Notes: generated by a model from the letters alone, not told the origin. A stretch of DNA of 64,000 nt from Clarkia xantiana subsp. parviflora (GCA_036873135.1 JAPTYO010000007.1:5624763-5688762); one strand, 5' to 3'. Positions 10,597-25,044 are shown, counted from the stretch's first letter. Made by a program: numbers and translations.

Positions 10597-11900
10597 TCTA
10601 GTTTGTTGCTCTCTATTACTTAGTGACGAGACATACTCAAGTGATTATGAGTTGTTTTATTTGCTGCTGGTTTCAGTTATTTTCTGTTAAAGCAAGTTTT
10701 GAGACATGGGTTTATCTTTTCAAGTGTCCTGGACTTAATATATGTAGAATTTTCATTAAATTTTTGGGTTCACCAATAGAAGTAGTGAACTATTGATTAG
10801 GCATGGACCTTTACTTGTAGTCCTAATATTAATTTTATGCCATGGTCTTGGGTTTAATTATTATTGATAAATAATAAATGCCACCTTTTTTAGATAGCAC
10901 CGCCACCATTAGATGGAATATTAAAAGTAAAATCCAGGTTGATTAATACGAAGAAGTGTAATTTGATAGGAGTAGTAAATAAAGTTTAACACGTATGACA
11001 GAGAGTTAGTTGTGGATTAATGGTTTTCTTATTTATGTGGTTAGGTTCCAAAGTCTTAAATTTGAAACTTCTCATTTCTATGTGAGTTTTGCTCTTGCTC
11101 TAAACTTCTATGTTTGAAATTCATTAACGGAATTTGACTATAATAATAGGTTTCGTCTGATCTATTAAACATGTCAGGCATAAGATGATATCGGTTTTTT
11201 TTACCCAAGTGCATGTGGGGCTATGTAGTAGACTTCTTGAGTATATTAGACCGATGGTTGGACTATATTAACAAGGCAATTCATACGATAGTTGATCACT
11301 AAGTTTAATAAATAAAATCTCTAATTCCGACTTCTATGCTATACTAATATTTTGATAAAAAAATACTTTATAACTAGGAGAAAAGCCTAAACATGATATG
11401 ATGGACGTAATGTCGCCAATTCCTTTCTTTAAAAAAATAAAATAAAAAATACACCACTTCTACATGACCAATAAACTACATGTGTATATGATTACCAAAA
11501 AAAACGAACTACCTGTATATTATGTATTTCCTTAGACATTAAGAAACTTTCACTAAAGTATTGTGAGGGCAAACACAGCCGATCACTCTCCTCTTTAATA
11601 ATAATAAAACAAAAGCTAAAGCACTTCAATTTCTCATATATTAATTAGTTAATTATATGCTTGTATAACGTGATTACATAATTTTTTTTTGTTTTTTTTC
11701 GTGATTATTTAGTTATATATACAGTTTCATAATGTAGTTAAATTGTTCAAGTTTATTTTATTTAGTCACTTATATTAATCAAATATATTTAATCAAATGT
11801 GATTAAATAGCTACATAGTGACAATGTTACATTTACAGTTAATCAATTCAAGTTATTCTTCGTTTTCTTTACTTCAAAAAAAAATTCATTATATAATAAA
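10597..11900. other. Intergenic, no gene seen
   Basis: RPL4 3' flank and AT-rich DNA up to the inverted-repeat element starting at 11901. Short open frames here lack recognisable domains or coding character. Confidence 0.5.
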
Positions 11901-12682
11901 GGGATTAAGTACATTTTCATACCACTTCTTTGCACAGAATCCACTTTTGGTACCACTTCTATTTTTTTGTATACTTTTGGTACCAATGTTTTCAACTTTG
12001 TATCCTTTTGGTACCACCGTTAACTTTCCGTCCAAATTGGCCGTTAAGTGGCATATGCCATGCATATAACCGCCCTAAACTTTTGAATTTGTTTCAATTT
12101 AGTCCATCTAATGCATCCCTAACTTTTAATTTGTTCAATTTAGCCCTAAAATTTCCAAATCGAACCCTTGACCCAAATTGACCTAGCCGGACCTAGCCTA
12201 GGGCTAGGTCCGACCCTGGGTCGGGTTCGGCTGGGTCAGGCGACCCTGGCCCAGGGTCGGACCTAGCCCTAGGCTAGGTCCGGCTGGGTCAATTGGGACC
12301 TAGCACCAATTGAACCGGCGACCCCGGCCCAGGGTCGGACCTAGCCCTAGGCTAGGTCCCAATTGGCCCAGCCGGACCTAGCTTAGGGCTAGGTCCGGCT
12401 TGGTCAATTTGGGTCAAGGGTTTGATTTGGAAATTTTAGGGCTAAATTGAACAAATTAAAAGTTAGGGATGTATTAGATGGGCTAAATTGAAACAAATTC
12501 AAAAGTTTAGGGCGGTCACGTGCATGGCACATGCCACTTAACGGCCAATTTGGACGGAAAGTTAACGGTGGTACCAAAATGATACAAAGTTGAAAACATT
12601 GGTACCAAAAGTATACAAAAAAATAGAAGTGGTACCAAAAGTGAATTCTGTGCAAAGAAGTGGTATGAAAAGGTACTTAAAT
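11901..12682. mobile_element. Long inverted-repeat MULE-type MITE, worn ends (copy 2)
   Basis: The two arms of about 270 bp are near-perfect inverted copies, so the same 83-codon frame appears at 11930-12181 (+) and 12404-12655 (-). Those frames are arm sequence and not genes. The left end is GGGATTAAGTAC; the right end is degenerate (GTACTTAAATG). The arms contain ggtaccaaaagtatac, ccgttaactttccgtcc and a catgca/cacgtg block. The centre (12181-12410) is a GC-rich palindrome of cctagccctaggctagg phrases. The expected 9-bp duplication cannot be read confidently (TATAATAAA on the left, no clear match on the right). Confidence 0.75.
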
Positions 12683-12712
12683 GTATTCTTTAAAAATCAA
12701 ATTTTAAAAATC

Positions 12713-13112
12713 AAATGTATGAGTCGAATCCAACTCTTGCAATTGTTATAAGTTTCAGTTTGAACATAGTACATACTACATGTTCGGATTTGAACCTAAC
12801 AACTACTGCAAGGTTCGATTCATATCGAACAACAACAACTTGGTTTGAATCTGAACTTCTGCATGCAAGGTTTGTTTCGAGCCCAGCAACTATTGCTTAG
12901 TTAGAATTGAACCCAACAATTGTTATTGGGTTGAATTCAAACTCATAGCAACTAATAAAAACTGCATCATTTGTTGTTGAGTTCAAATTTGAACATGCAG
13001 CAGCTGTATGGTTCGAATGGAACATTGCAGTAGCTGCATGGCTTGAATTTGAACATTGCAGCAAGGGTTCACATTCGAACTCAGCAACTGCAATGGGCTA
13101 GATTCGGATCGA
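12713..13112. repeat. Degenerate tandem array of gttcgaa/ttgaac units
   Basis: About 400 bp made of imperfect units of roughly 30-45 bp. Each pairs a phrase like ggttcgaatttgaac with gcagcaactgca. Units drift strongly in sequence and length. The frame at 12715-12900 is a by-product. It could be the worn subterminal array of a transposon or a decayed minisatellite. Confidence 0.5.
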
Positions 13113-13902
13113 GCTCAATTTTTTTTAAATAAAAATAACTGAAGTGTTTTTTTTTTAAACTTAATGAACTTATGGAAGCATGAAGAAGTAATATTATACA
13201 AATAATATTTTGAGTATTTTATCTCAGTGTAACTAAATATTCACATTTTAAATGTAAGTAAACAAACGCGAACTAAATATTAACATTAATTGTAGGTAAC
13301 CCAATTATATATTAACAATTAATTAATTAACAAATAACAGAGCCTAAATTCGTCCTATATTTCAAATTCAAAATATCCTTAAATAAATGGTGGGACCACC
13401 CTGCGGTTCCTGCATGACGATCAGACGTAATCTGCTACGCGCGCGTCCACCTGAGCCGGTGATGCAACAGGAGTCCAGCTCAGCAATCACTCCACTACCA
13501 CTGGCCAGTAGTATACTAGACTTACTAGTACCCGCTTTATTTTCTGTTTGTTTGGGTCCCTCTCTAGTCTACTGTCGTCTTGATTCAGTCTCTCTCTCAG
13601 ATTTTTGTTATGAAAGGAAAAGCTTCAATCTGTAGTTCCATGGCTGCCGAAATGACCTCCTTCTCCTTCTCTCCCTAGCTATTTCAATTTCTCCTAAGCT
13701 CTCTCTTCTACTCTACTAAAGTTCCAGCTTCGTCCATTGACATCGGCTACTTTGTATCTCTTTAAAGTCTCTCTTTACAATTCCCTAGAACGAAAACGTG
13801 AATCATTCTGTTCTTCTTTTTCTTCCTTTCATTTCCACATCCTCTTTTTAATTTCAACCGCCTCCATCTCAGCAGTGAGTCTGCCTCGCACGGTATCTGT
13901 AG
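13113..13902 (+). other. Upstream region and leader of the receptor kinase
   Basis: Short frames (for example 13387-13635) have no recognisable content. From about 13540 the sequence turns CT-rich (tctctctcagatttttg, ccttctccttctctccc), as expected of a plant 5' leader. No TATA box is clear enough to call. Confidence 0.4.
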
Positions 13903-16900
13903 ATGGGGAAGGGAAAGGGATTTGGCTGGTTTCTCCTCATCTTTGGTCTTCGTCTTCTGGATTCTTGCTCCGCTCAGATTCCAGGTTAGTTCTCTTCCTC
14001 TTTTTCCTTCTTGTACTGCTTGGATTTCAATCATCTGCTTGCCGCTAATGCATTCACCACCTTACACTGTAAACTTAGAAATTGAGCTCGGATCTCGAGG
14101 GTAATGTAAGGGTTTGCTCCAAGTAGCGCCAATCCCTTTATCATATTTGCCTGGTTGCTGCTCTAGGTGATGCAATGATTCGTAATTTAGTATCTGGAAA
14201 TAGAGGCTAAATGACGTATTCTGGTATTATCTTACATTTGACAGCATATTCTCGCGGGCCAGATTTAGCAACTTTGTGATTAGGGGTTTGAATTTTCGTG
14301 CTCAGTTTCGATTATCTGTCCATTATGAAATTGTTTGTTCTGTGAAAATGAATGATCTCTCAACTGAAGGTTTACTTAATTTCCCTATTTTATTGGTTCT
14401 CTGCTTAGTGGGAATTGAAAATCTTGCTTCCCTAATGTTTAGGGTCATCTGTAAAAATAAATTAAGGCCCCTTGATATGTCCGCCACAAAGATTTCATGG
14501 TTATTTAGGGAGTTAACATACATAAGTTGTGCTTAGACCTTCTTGGCGCAGCTTTGATTTCTTGTTGACCTTTTCTGATTATGGTCATGTTGTTTTAGCA
14601 GTTTCTTCAGTGGAGAAACCCTCTTGACTATTTAAAGACTGTATCTAGTCTTACGTTTGTGCTTCTGGCTTCAATTGATATGACAATAGGTTTTGTGAGT
14701 CTGGATTGTGGAGGTGAGGTAAGTTACACTGATGAACTTGGCCTTGAGTGGATTCCCGACAAAAAATTTCCATTTGGGGAATCAACCAACATTTCCGTGT
14801 CAAATGAATCAAGGACTCAATACAAGACACTGAGGCACTTCCCTATTGACAACAGAAAGTATTGTTACACATTCAATGTGACCACCAGAACAAGGTATCT
14901 AATAAGAGCATCGTTCTTGTATGGAGACTTTGACAGCAGTAATGTTTACCCAAAGTTTGACATTTCGCTCGGACCAACCTTCTGGTCTACGATCGTCATA
15001 TCAGATGCGAGCACCATAGAGATGAGGGAGCTGATATTTCTAGCTTCAGAACCTACTGTGAGTGTGTGTTTATCCAATGCAACCACAGGGAAGCCATTTA
15101 TATCTACCCTTGAGCTCCGACAGTTCAATGGTTCGATGTACTATACTACCTTTGAGGAGCAGTTTTATCTTTCTGTGTCAGCCAGGATCAATTTTGGCGC
15201 AGAAAGTGAAGATCCCATTAGGTAAAATAAAGAACTTGAAGAATTTCGTAATTTTAGTAAATAAATTGAATAGGTATCTTCATTCTTTTATTGATTATTA
15301 TTGATGTTGATGAACTAAAGCAAATATGAGTGAACAAGTGTGGAATTAATATAATAGCAAAACTCAATGCAATTATATATTATAGTATAAAAAGAAAAGG
15401 AAAATTTGGCCTGGGTAAAGACTAAAGACAGGTTACTGTTATGACTCAAAGTTACGTCTTTGGTCTTTTTTTAGGTACCCAGATGATCCATATGATAGAA
15501 TATGGGAGTCTGACTCTATTAAGAGAGCAAATTATCTTGTGGATGTGGCAGTTGGAACCAAGAAGGTGTCGACCATTCAACCAGTTGATGTTAATCGAGA
15601 CGAGAGGCCTCCACAGAGAGTCATGCAGACAGCTGTGGTTGGAACCAATGGATCATTGACTTACCGCCTGAACTTGGATGGGTTTCCTGGTTTTGGGTGG
15701 GCATATACGTATTTTGCAGAAATTGAGGATTTGGCACCTGAAGACAAAAGAAAATTCAGGCTTGTTCTTCCTGGTGCACCTGACATCAGCAAAGCTGTTG
15801 TTAATATCGTCGAAAATGCACAAGGGAAATACCGCCTTTATGAACCGGGATATTATAACATATCGCTCCCCTTTGTGTTATCGTTTAGATTCGGAAAGAC
15901 ATCAGATTCGACCCTTGGACCGCTCTTGAATGCCATGGAAATAAATAAGTACGCACAAAGAATTGATGGCTCTCTTGATGGTGAGTAGTTTATGAAATAC
16001 TAATTCTCCGAAGCACTTACTTAGTTCTCAATGTCATTTTTATTTTGTCTATATCTATGATTTCTTCTCTCTTTTAGGAACCTTAGATACGGCATATTGT
16101 TGTTGTATCCATGAAAATATTATAGAAATAAACAAAAATATTGCAAAGTTATTCATATAAATGAACAAAAGAAATTGTGTTGGTCGAATTCCTTGTCATT
16201 TATTTTTGTACCACATCTCCATCACTAAAAAACATGTATTAATTTTATCTATTGACCCAAGATTCATATTTGCGTCGGAAAAAAAAAAAAAAAAAGATTC
16301 ATACTTATGCTTCCCCCATTTCAAAATTTTCAAGGTTATTCATTTTTGGCTTTATTTTTCTGGGGAAGCATGTTTTTTCTGGGTATGTTTGATGTATTAT
16401 CTGGAATCGTTTGCAGCTCCAGTTATGGCGAGCATAGCAAATACATATTCATTAGATGAGTGGGCACAAGAAGGTGGTGATCCATGCCTTCCCGTTCCAT
16501 GGTCATGGGTGAAATGCAGCACCGCATCCGCTCCTCCAATAACCTCAATGTAACGGTTTTATCTTCGTAAGAAATTTTATTTGTGCTGACTAAATATGCC
16601 CCTTTGCAACAGAGGGATACATCTGATCTGTATATGTCATGAAACTTCATTTTCTTACATTTTACATTTATTTGATGTTCAGTTTGTTATCCAGTATGAA
16701 CTTGACGGGAGGTATTCCTCTTCAATTTACGAAGTTGAGTGGTCTGGAGGAGCTGTAAGTTCCAGCTTTTTTTGCCTTAAGAGATTTAAAAGTATGTACT
16801 TAGTCTCATCCTTTCTTTTCACCATGAAGGTGGCTTGATGGAAATTCACTCACTGGTTCAATACCAGATTTTTCATCATGTGTAAACTTGAGGATCATGT

Positions 16901-19753
16901 AAGCTCCGATAAAGTGTTTCATGTAAATGTTTTTCTAACCTCTTAGTACTTTCTCATGATTATATATTTTGACATCTATTGCAGCCACCTAGAGAACAAT
17001 CATTTGACTGGTGAGCTACCCTCTTCACTAGCAAGCCTTCCGAAATTGGAGCAACTGTAAGTTTTTGGAAGCTTATTATATGGATTTTGACTCGATATAG
17101 TATATGGATGAGTTAGGATGCCATGTCACACATTATGCAGGTATTTGCAGAATAACATGCTCTCAGGAAAAGTGCCGTCTGCTCTAAGTCATAAATCATT
17201 GGTTCTTAAGTGAGTCACTACACTCTGTGCTAACTCTTGTTAATACATACCAAATTCGGTAAATAGTGATATCTACACAATTCATTAAATGAAACTGTGC
17301 TATATCGAATAAATTAGTTGCGTAAAGTGATTTTTAGCCACCAAACCGCATGTCTACAGCTATGATGATTCACTCAGAGTCGAATCAACTCTCAAACTTT
17401 TTAAGATAAAAATGTTAGTCTTTAACGTGAAAATCCGGTATATTTGAACCTTTTAGAGCTTCACCGAGTAAATAATTATCGTCATATAATCGTTTAAAAT
17501 GACTTACTTTGGTCTAAAGTAGCGATAGTATGTTAAATTTGACATGAATTAACTGTATGAATCTACCCATAAGTAGATTCCTTTGTAGTTATGGTGATAT
17601 TAAATTACACTGCTCTTACCCGGAGGTCCTTTTGTTTTGACTCTCGATAGCTACACTGGAAATACCAATCTACATGAAGAGAAAGAAGGGAGCAAAATTG
17701 GCATCATCATTGGTGCATTAGTTGGTACCGCTGTTCTCCTGATAATCTTATTATTATCATGTATATGCATGCAGAAACAGAAGAGAAGAAATTCCGAGCA
17801 AAGTAAGGCTGCTTTCGACCTGATATGTCAATTTTTTTGTTGTTGGAAGAATCAAACTCTAGATCTGTCATTATCTGTCTTGTCTGGTGCAGATGAATTT
17901 AAGCATAGCATGCCCCCAGCTCAGAGGTTGACCTCTAGCTTAAGCAATAATCCCGCAGAAGCTGCTCATTGCTTTATGCTGGCAGAAATAGAGGAGGCCA
18001 CAAAGAAATTCGAGAAGAAGATTGGTTCTGGAGGATTTGGAGTCGTTTATTACGGGAAACTGAAAGATGGTAAAGAGATTGCTGTCAAAGTCTTGACTAA
18101 CAATTCCTACCAGGGAAAGCGGGAATTTTCAAACGAGGTATTATATCTACAATTAAGAATAATAAAGTTCAATAAAAATGTTTATCTTACCGTAAATTGA
18201 TCTTAATGAAGTTTAATATCTGTGTAGGTGACTCTTCTTTCAAGAATACACCATAGGAATCTTGTCCAGTTTCTGGGCTACTGTCAAGAAGAAGGAAAGA
18301 ATATGCTTATTTATGAATTCATGCACAATGGAACTCTTAAAGAACACCTATATGGTATGTCGAATTTCACTGCATATTTTTTACAACTGGAAATTTGATT
18401 TGGTTTAATTCTTTTTGGTAAAGCTAATTATTGATCTTCATCAAATACAATAGTTGGGCCATTGTCACATGGAAGGAGTATCAATTGGCTCAAGCGGCTT
18501 GAGGTTGCTGAAGATGCTGCTAGAGGTAAACTAGCTAAAGATTAATTTAAGTTGTGAATATGAATTTCATTTTTTTTAAGAAATTGTCGATCAGAAAATT
18601 TAGATAGATTGGTGGAATCTCAGGAATCGAATACCTTCATACGGGTTGTGTTCCAGCAATCATACACAGAGACGTAAAAAGCAGCAATATCCTTCTTAGT
18701 AAAGACATGATGGCTAAGGTTTCGGATTTTGGTCTCTCAAAATCTGCAATTGAAGGGGTCTCCCATGTCTCGAGCATTGTCCGAGGAACTGTTGGATATT
18801 TAGATCCCGAGTACGTTCAACTGACAATTTTTTTTTACAAAAATAATAGTTACAACATTGTGATTGATCTTCCATGTTTTCTTATCTGCAGATATTATAT
18901 ATCACAACAATTGACTGATAAGAGCGATGTGTATAGTTTTGGGGTAATTCTTCTTGAGCTAATATCAGGCCGTGAGGCGATATCCAATGAAAGCTTCGGC
19001 GTCAACTGTCGAAACATTGTCCAATGGGTAAGTGCCAATTGTCCAAACATCATAACACAACTTGGGTTGATTACAAAAAAAAAAAAAACGAACTTTGAGG
19101 TGTTTCACAATAGACAATCTGGATGAATTTTTCTCGACAAATTCAAGCTGAATCTTCAACGAAACAGGAAATTGTGAAGTTAATTGTTTTTGTTAAGAGG
19201 TGATGAAAAACCATGTAAAATATTTTAACGGAAGCAAAATTGATTTACCTCTCTAATACATCACAAAGCTGTAGTATTTGCGATTTCCTTCATTTTTCAA
19301 TGGAGAAATCAATATAGTTTCCTGTTGAAGAAACTTAGCAAGCAAGTAAAGGCTTACCATTTCAGGAAAAAGTTAAAACATTTTGCTACACGTTCTTTAA
19401 AACTGTGGTTGATGCAGGCAAAGTTACACATTGAGAGTGGGGACATACAAGGCATCATCGACCCGAACCTGCAAGAAGAATACGACATCCAATCGATGTG
19501 GAAAATAGCTGAGAAAGCTCTGATGTGTGTTCAGCCACACGGCCACATGAGGCCTTCCATCTCCGAGGTTCTCAAGGAGGTCAAAGATGCAATCTTGATT
19601 GAACGAGCTGGGCTGTCGGTAAGAGAAGGTCTTTCCGATGAGATGTCGAGGTATTCCGTTCACTCTTCTCTCAACCCGGGTCAGTACGACGTCACTGGGC
19701 CCGAACATTACCTTTCTATTGATGAATCCATTGCTCAGCCTACTGCTCGATAA
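13903..19753 (+). CDS. Malectin-like / leucine-rich repeat receptor-like serine/threonine kinase
   Basis: Fifteen exons: 13903-13984, 14690-15221, 15475-15980, 16417-16549, 16683-16754, 16830-16898, 16985-17056, 17141-17209, 17651-17802, 17893-18137, 18228-18354, 18454-18525, 18624-18810, 18892-19027 and 19418-19753. They join in frame to 929 residues. Order: signal peptide (1-24), malectin-like ectodomain (about 28-370), four short LRR exons of 69-72 nt (about 418-511), membrane helix (about 526-548), kinase (about 605-880). Kinase residues are [12 protein letters not shown]628, HRD with D727, DFG with D745, and [11 protein letters not shown]. The C-terminus [10 protein letters not shown] matches the At2g37050/At1g67720 subgroup, whose ligands are not established. 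It is an RD kinase and therefore probably active. Exon 9 is followed by a stop-free 90-nt intron, described under findings. Confidence 0.92.
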
Positions 19754-20018
19754 TGTGTATGTATGACTTTTTTTGCAATTGGATGGATTACGTGAGGTTG
19801 GGGTTTGATTTTTGAGATAGTGTGGGTTGAACTTGCTGGTGTAGTAAATCACTAGACTTGACTATTGTTTGTAAATTTGCCGATTACGATCTTTACTAAT
19901 TCAGATATTAGTTAACCTCTTAGTTCCTTATATGCTGGGTCTTTGTATGAACCCCAATTGTTTACCAAATATGTTGTTTCTATGTTTTTTTTTTTTAAAC
20001 CAAGACAATATTATAAAA

Positions 20019-20613
20019 GGGATAAAGGTACTTTTCATACCACATGTTTGACCGAATGTGGCTTTTAGTACTGGATGTTTACTTTTGTATACTTTTGGTA
20101 CCAAACGTTTGAAAAAAAGGTGGTTTTTGGTACATCCATTAGTTGGCCGTTAGTTTTGGCCGTTAAAGGACATGTGCAAGTCACGTGATCAACTCTAAAC
20201 TTTTAATTTTGTTCAATATAGTCCCTCAAATATATTCATAACTTTTATTTTGTTTAATTTAGTCCTAAAGCTTCAAAATTGAACCCAATTGGGACCTATA
20301 CCCAATTGGGTAAATTTGACCCAAATTGGGCTATGTCAATTGAATTCGATTGGTTTAATTGGGTCCGATTTTGAAGTGTTATGACTAAGTTAAACAAAAT
20401 AAAAGTTAGAATTGTATTTGAGGGACTAAATTGAACAAAATTAAAAATTTAGAGTCGATCACGTGACTTGCACATGTCTTTAACAGCCAACTAACGAATG
20501 TACCAAAAGCCATATTTTTTCAAACGTTTGGTACCAAAAGTATACAAAACTAAACATCCAGTACTAAAAGTCACATTCGGTCAAACATGTGGTATGAAAA
20601 GTAGCTTTAACCC
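20019..20613. mobile_element. Long inverted-repeat MULE-type MITE (copy 3)
   Basis: Runs from GGGATAAAGG to the inverted CTTTAACCC, with a perfect 10-bp duplication TATTATAAAA (20009-20018 and 20614-20623). The arms contain ggtaccaaacgtttg, ggccgttaaaggacatg and the block catgtgcaagtcacgtgatc. The centre is a palindrome around gacccaattgggtc-type phrases. A 103-codon frame at 20498-20809 starts within an arm and is not a gene. Confidence 0.85.
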
Positions 20614-20942
20614 TATTATAAAATGGTATTTTCACCTTTTCAAAAAGCTTCTTGAAGTCCAACGAAATCTAGCCTTGTATGTAGTCGAGTTGTTTGCACT
20701 ATTATTTACCCAAAAGTATAATTTTTGTTCTTCACTTTTCATAAAAAAATTCACTCGCTCCAAGATTCAAACAGAAAGCAGCAAGAGAAAGGTCAAGTCT
20801 AGAACATAATCTTCTTAAGCCACAACTGGGAAATGTTCAAGAGGACAAAAACAAGATCTCTCGAAGGTTTTAAGGTAACATTCTAGGGAAACAAGCAGAA
20901 ACAGTTGATTATCTTTGCAAGAAAGACAAATTTATGCAAAAT

Positions 20943-22477
<1,535 letters not shown>

Positions 22478-22587
22478 GATGACGGCTGAAAAGGTCTGTG
22501 GAACAAGGTTGAAGATGGAGCTAAGCAGCCGCAAGTTGAACGCTCTAGCCCTAGCAGTGGAGGAGGTCTCTGTTCAAACGACGCTGA

Positions 22588-22724
22588 TTTTTATATACGA
22601 TGAAGAATATTTTGTGTTGGGCCTGTTATTGAGCCCACCTTGGTTCAGTAATGGGCTTGCATCTGTGGCCTTTATGGTGATAGGCTTAAAGGTACTATAC
22701 TTTCAACTTCTTCTCTCCGGCCCA
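22588..22724 (-). promoter_or_regulatory. RPS23 promoter: TATA box and four site II motifs
   Basis: On the minus strand a TATA box, TATATAAAAA (22588-22597), lies about 110 bp before the start codon. TGGGCY site II motifs occur at 22618-22623, 22632-22637, 22652-22657 and 22719-22724, on both strands. This matches the ribosomal-protein promoter type seen at RPL4, but I see no perfect telo-box here. Confidence 0.65.
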
Positions 22725-22875
22725 AAAAGAAAAACCTCTCGCAAAGTTGATGTCAATAGTTGTATACAAGAGAAGAGCAGGGTAAATACGGTCTATTGAC
22801 AAATATGGGGTGGGAGTTTACAATTTATTATCTCAAATTTTGCACGTGAATATATTGTTAACTCTGTCAAAATAT

Positions 22876-23677
22876 TCATATTATATATATTATAATTCTG
22901 AATGAAATATAATAATAAGGTAAATGTGGAGCTTGAGATTTTATATTTTAAATTAATCGATGCATTTATTATAATTGAGTTAAGGTTTTGTAGTCATTAA
23001 CTCCAAAGTATTGATTGCACTAAGAAGCTGAGAGTTTTTAAGTTGCAATTAATCGTAATTAAAATTTCGTTGATTTCGAACCGTTCAATATTTAATACAA
23101 TTAATCGCAATTAAAATTTCGGATCGTTCAATAATCAATGTATACAATTAGTCACACTTACAATTTCCCTGATTTTGAACTGTTCAATAATCAATGTATG
23201 CAATTAATCGCAATTAAAATTTCAGACCATTCAAGATTCAATGTTTGTAATTAATCGAAATTAAAATTTCGTTGATTTTTAACAGACGCTTAACGCGGAG
23301 CCGGCAAACGAAGATACTAGGCGGTACAAGCAGCTAATAGTCTTAGTGGCAGAGCCATCTCTATCTCCGGCGAGATATCGCCGGTGGTCATCGAAGTCAT
23401 ATCTGTTGAAGAACATACGCTTGACACGGATCCGACGACCAAATGTAGCATGCGGTACGAGCATCTAAAATTTATTTGTGAATTTGCGCAGTTGTATTTT
23501 ATGGTTCAAAATTTACAGTCTTTCGTTTACTTTTTTTCAAATTTTAGACTGATATTTTATTTTAAAATAGTGTTTCAACATATTACAAGTAGTCATTATA
23601 AATTCCATCGAATATTAGTTTGTTATTTATACATATTTGGTAAGTCACCCTATGTAATGCTCGGAAAATGCACCTAG
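22876..23677 (+). mobile_element. Helitron-like non-autonomous element, copy A
   Basis: The copy shares its whole length, in opposite orientation, with the element at 33555-34360. It begins TC followed by atattatatatattataa. It holds several imperfect tandem units of about 57 bp with the phrase aattaatcgcaattaaaatttc (about 23030-23280). It ends in a worn hairpin, then AAAATGCACCTAG followed by T. A 3' CTRR end after a short hairpin and a 5' TC are Helitron marks. A minus-strand frame at 23279-23464 matches the frame in the other copy. Confidence 0.55.
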
Positions 23678-23903
23678 TCTAGAGGTAATTGGGCTTGACT
23701 TACATGTGATTAAAGAACAATTCAGAAACTGGTCAAAAATAAGTTTATGGAAAAATTGTAATTTTTAGAAAGTTTCTCATGAATGATATAATGCAATATT
23801 ACACTTTCATTTATGTGAGTGTTTTTGAATGATGGGTGAGTGCAAACCATGTACAAACCACATGATTACTTCTATTCAGAAATACAAAATACAATAATTT
23901 ATT

Positions 23904-24865
23904 GAGTTAAGGGTCCTTTTGGTACCATATGTTTGCACAAATTACACTGTTCATATCATTAGTATTTTTTTGTACCGAATTGGTACCATATGTTTCCAAA
24001 CCTTACTGTTTTGGTACTTCCGTTACCATTCCGTCAAAAACGGCCGTTAAATGGCATGTGACATGCACGTGAGCAGCCCAAAACTTTCAATTTTGTTACA
24101 ATCTAGTCCATCTAATACATCCCTAACTTTTATTTTGATCAATTTAGTCCTAAAATTTCAAAACCAAACCATTTTCCCAAATTGACTTAGCCGGACCTAG
24201 CCTAGGGCTAGGTCCGGCTAGGTCAGTTGGGACCTAGCCCCAATTGAGTTAAATTGGGGCTAGGTCCCAATTGACCTAGCCGGATCTAGCCTAGGGCTAG
24301 GTCCGACCCTGGGTCAGGGTCGCCTGGAAATAAGCCATATTCCTATCAAGGTTAAGGAGTCAACTGAGCATCTCAGCGGCGGGATTGAATACCCGGATCG
24401 AATCAGAGTTCACCAGTAATGAATATTATTTTTATTTCCAGCCAAAGGAATCCCCTTTCTATCAAAATGGAAAAAATTGCATTTCGAAAAAAAAAGAAAG
24501 CTCGATTGATAAAAAAAAGAGAGAGAATTTACAAGTGACCCCGACCCAGGGTCGGACCTAGCCCATGGCTAGGTCCGGCTAGGTCAATTTGGGAAAACTG
24601 TTTGGTTTTGAAATTTTAGGACTAAATTGAACAAAATAAAAGTTAAGGATGCATTAGATGGACTAAATTGTAACAAAATTGAAAGTTTTGGGCTGCTCAC
24701 GTGCATGGCACATGCCATTTAACGGCCGCTTTTGACGGAATGGTAACGGAAGTACCAAAACAGTAATGTTTGGAAACATATGATACCAATTCGGTACAAA
24801 AAAAATACTAATGGTATGAACAGTGTAATTTTTGCAAACATGTAGTACCAAAAAACCCTTAACCC
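23904..24865. mobile_element. Long inverted-repeat MULE-type MITE with an insert at its apex (copy 4)
   Basis: Starts GAGTTAAGGGT and ends ACCCTTAACCC, with duplication TAATTTATT/TGATTTATT (23895-23903 and 24866-24874, 8 of 9 matching). The arms contain ccgttaccattccgtc and a catgtgacatgcacgtgagc block. The core is the GC-rich palindrome gacctagcctagggctaggtc and its inverted partner. About 210 bp of unrelated sequence (24325-24535) lies exactly at the point of symmetry. Confidence 0.8.
24325..24535. other. Unrelated insert at the apex of copy 4
   Basis: Not self-complementary and not similar to the surrounding arms. Begins near cctggaaataagccat and ends near gagagaatttacaagtgacc. The style (gcggcgggattgaatacccgg, then A-rich with gaaaaaaaaagaaagctcg) reminds me of organellar DNA, but I cannot place it. 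No frame or target duplication is visible. Confidence 0.4.
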
Positions 24866-24920
24866 TGATTTATTCACAATCAATACCCAATCTAGCAAAT
24901 AAAATAAAAGACCATGTAAT

Positions 24921-25044
24921 ATGGTGTGGTGGTTCAGCGCTTCATCCCTTAACCAGAGGTTAGGGGTTCAAACCCCGCTAATGAACATGAGAATGGGGTG
25001 CTAGGTGAACTTCATATAAGTGCAAAGTGTTAACCTTTTTTTTT
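24921..25044 (+). mobile_element. tRNA-derived SINE
   Basis: A pol III A-box-like phrase TGGTTCAGCGC (24930-24940) and a B box GGTTCAAACCC (24965-24975) are followed by a tRNA-unrelated body and a terminal T run (25036-25044). Spacing and order fit a plant SINE. It is not called a tRNA gene because no acceptor stem or anticodon arm can be drawn. Flanking duplications are not clear. Confidence 0.55.

Noticed and set aside
11930..12655. Near-identical 83-codon frames on opposite strands
   Set aside because: They are the two arms of foldback copy 2 read in each direction.
24921..25000. Possible tRNA gene
   Set aside because: Has A- and B-box phrases but no drawable acceptor or anticodon stems, and it ends in a T run. 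Called a SINE instead.
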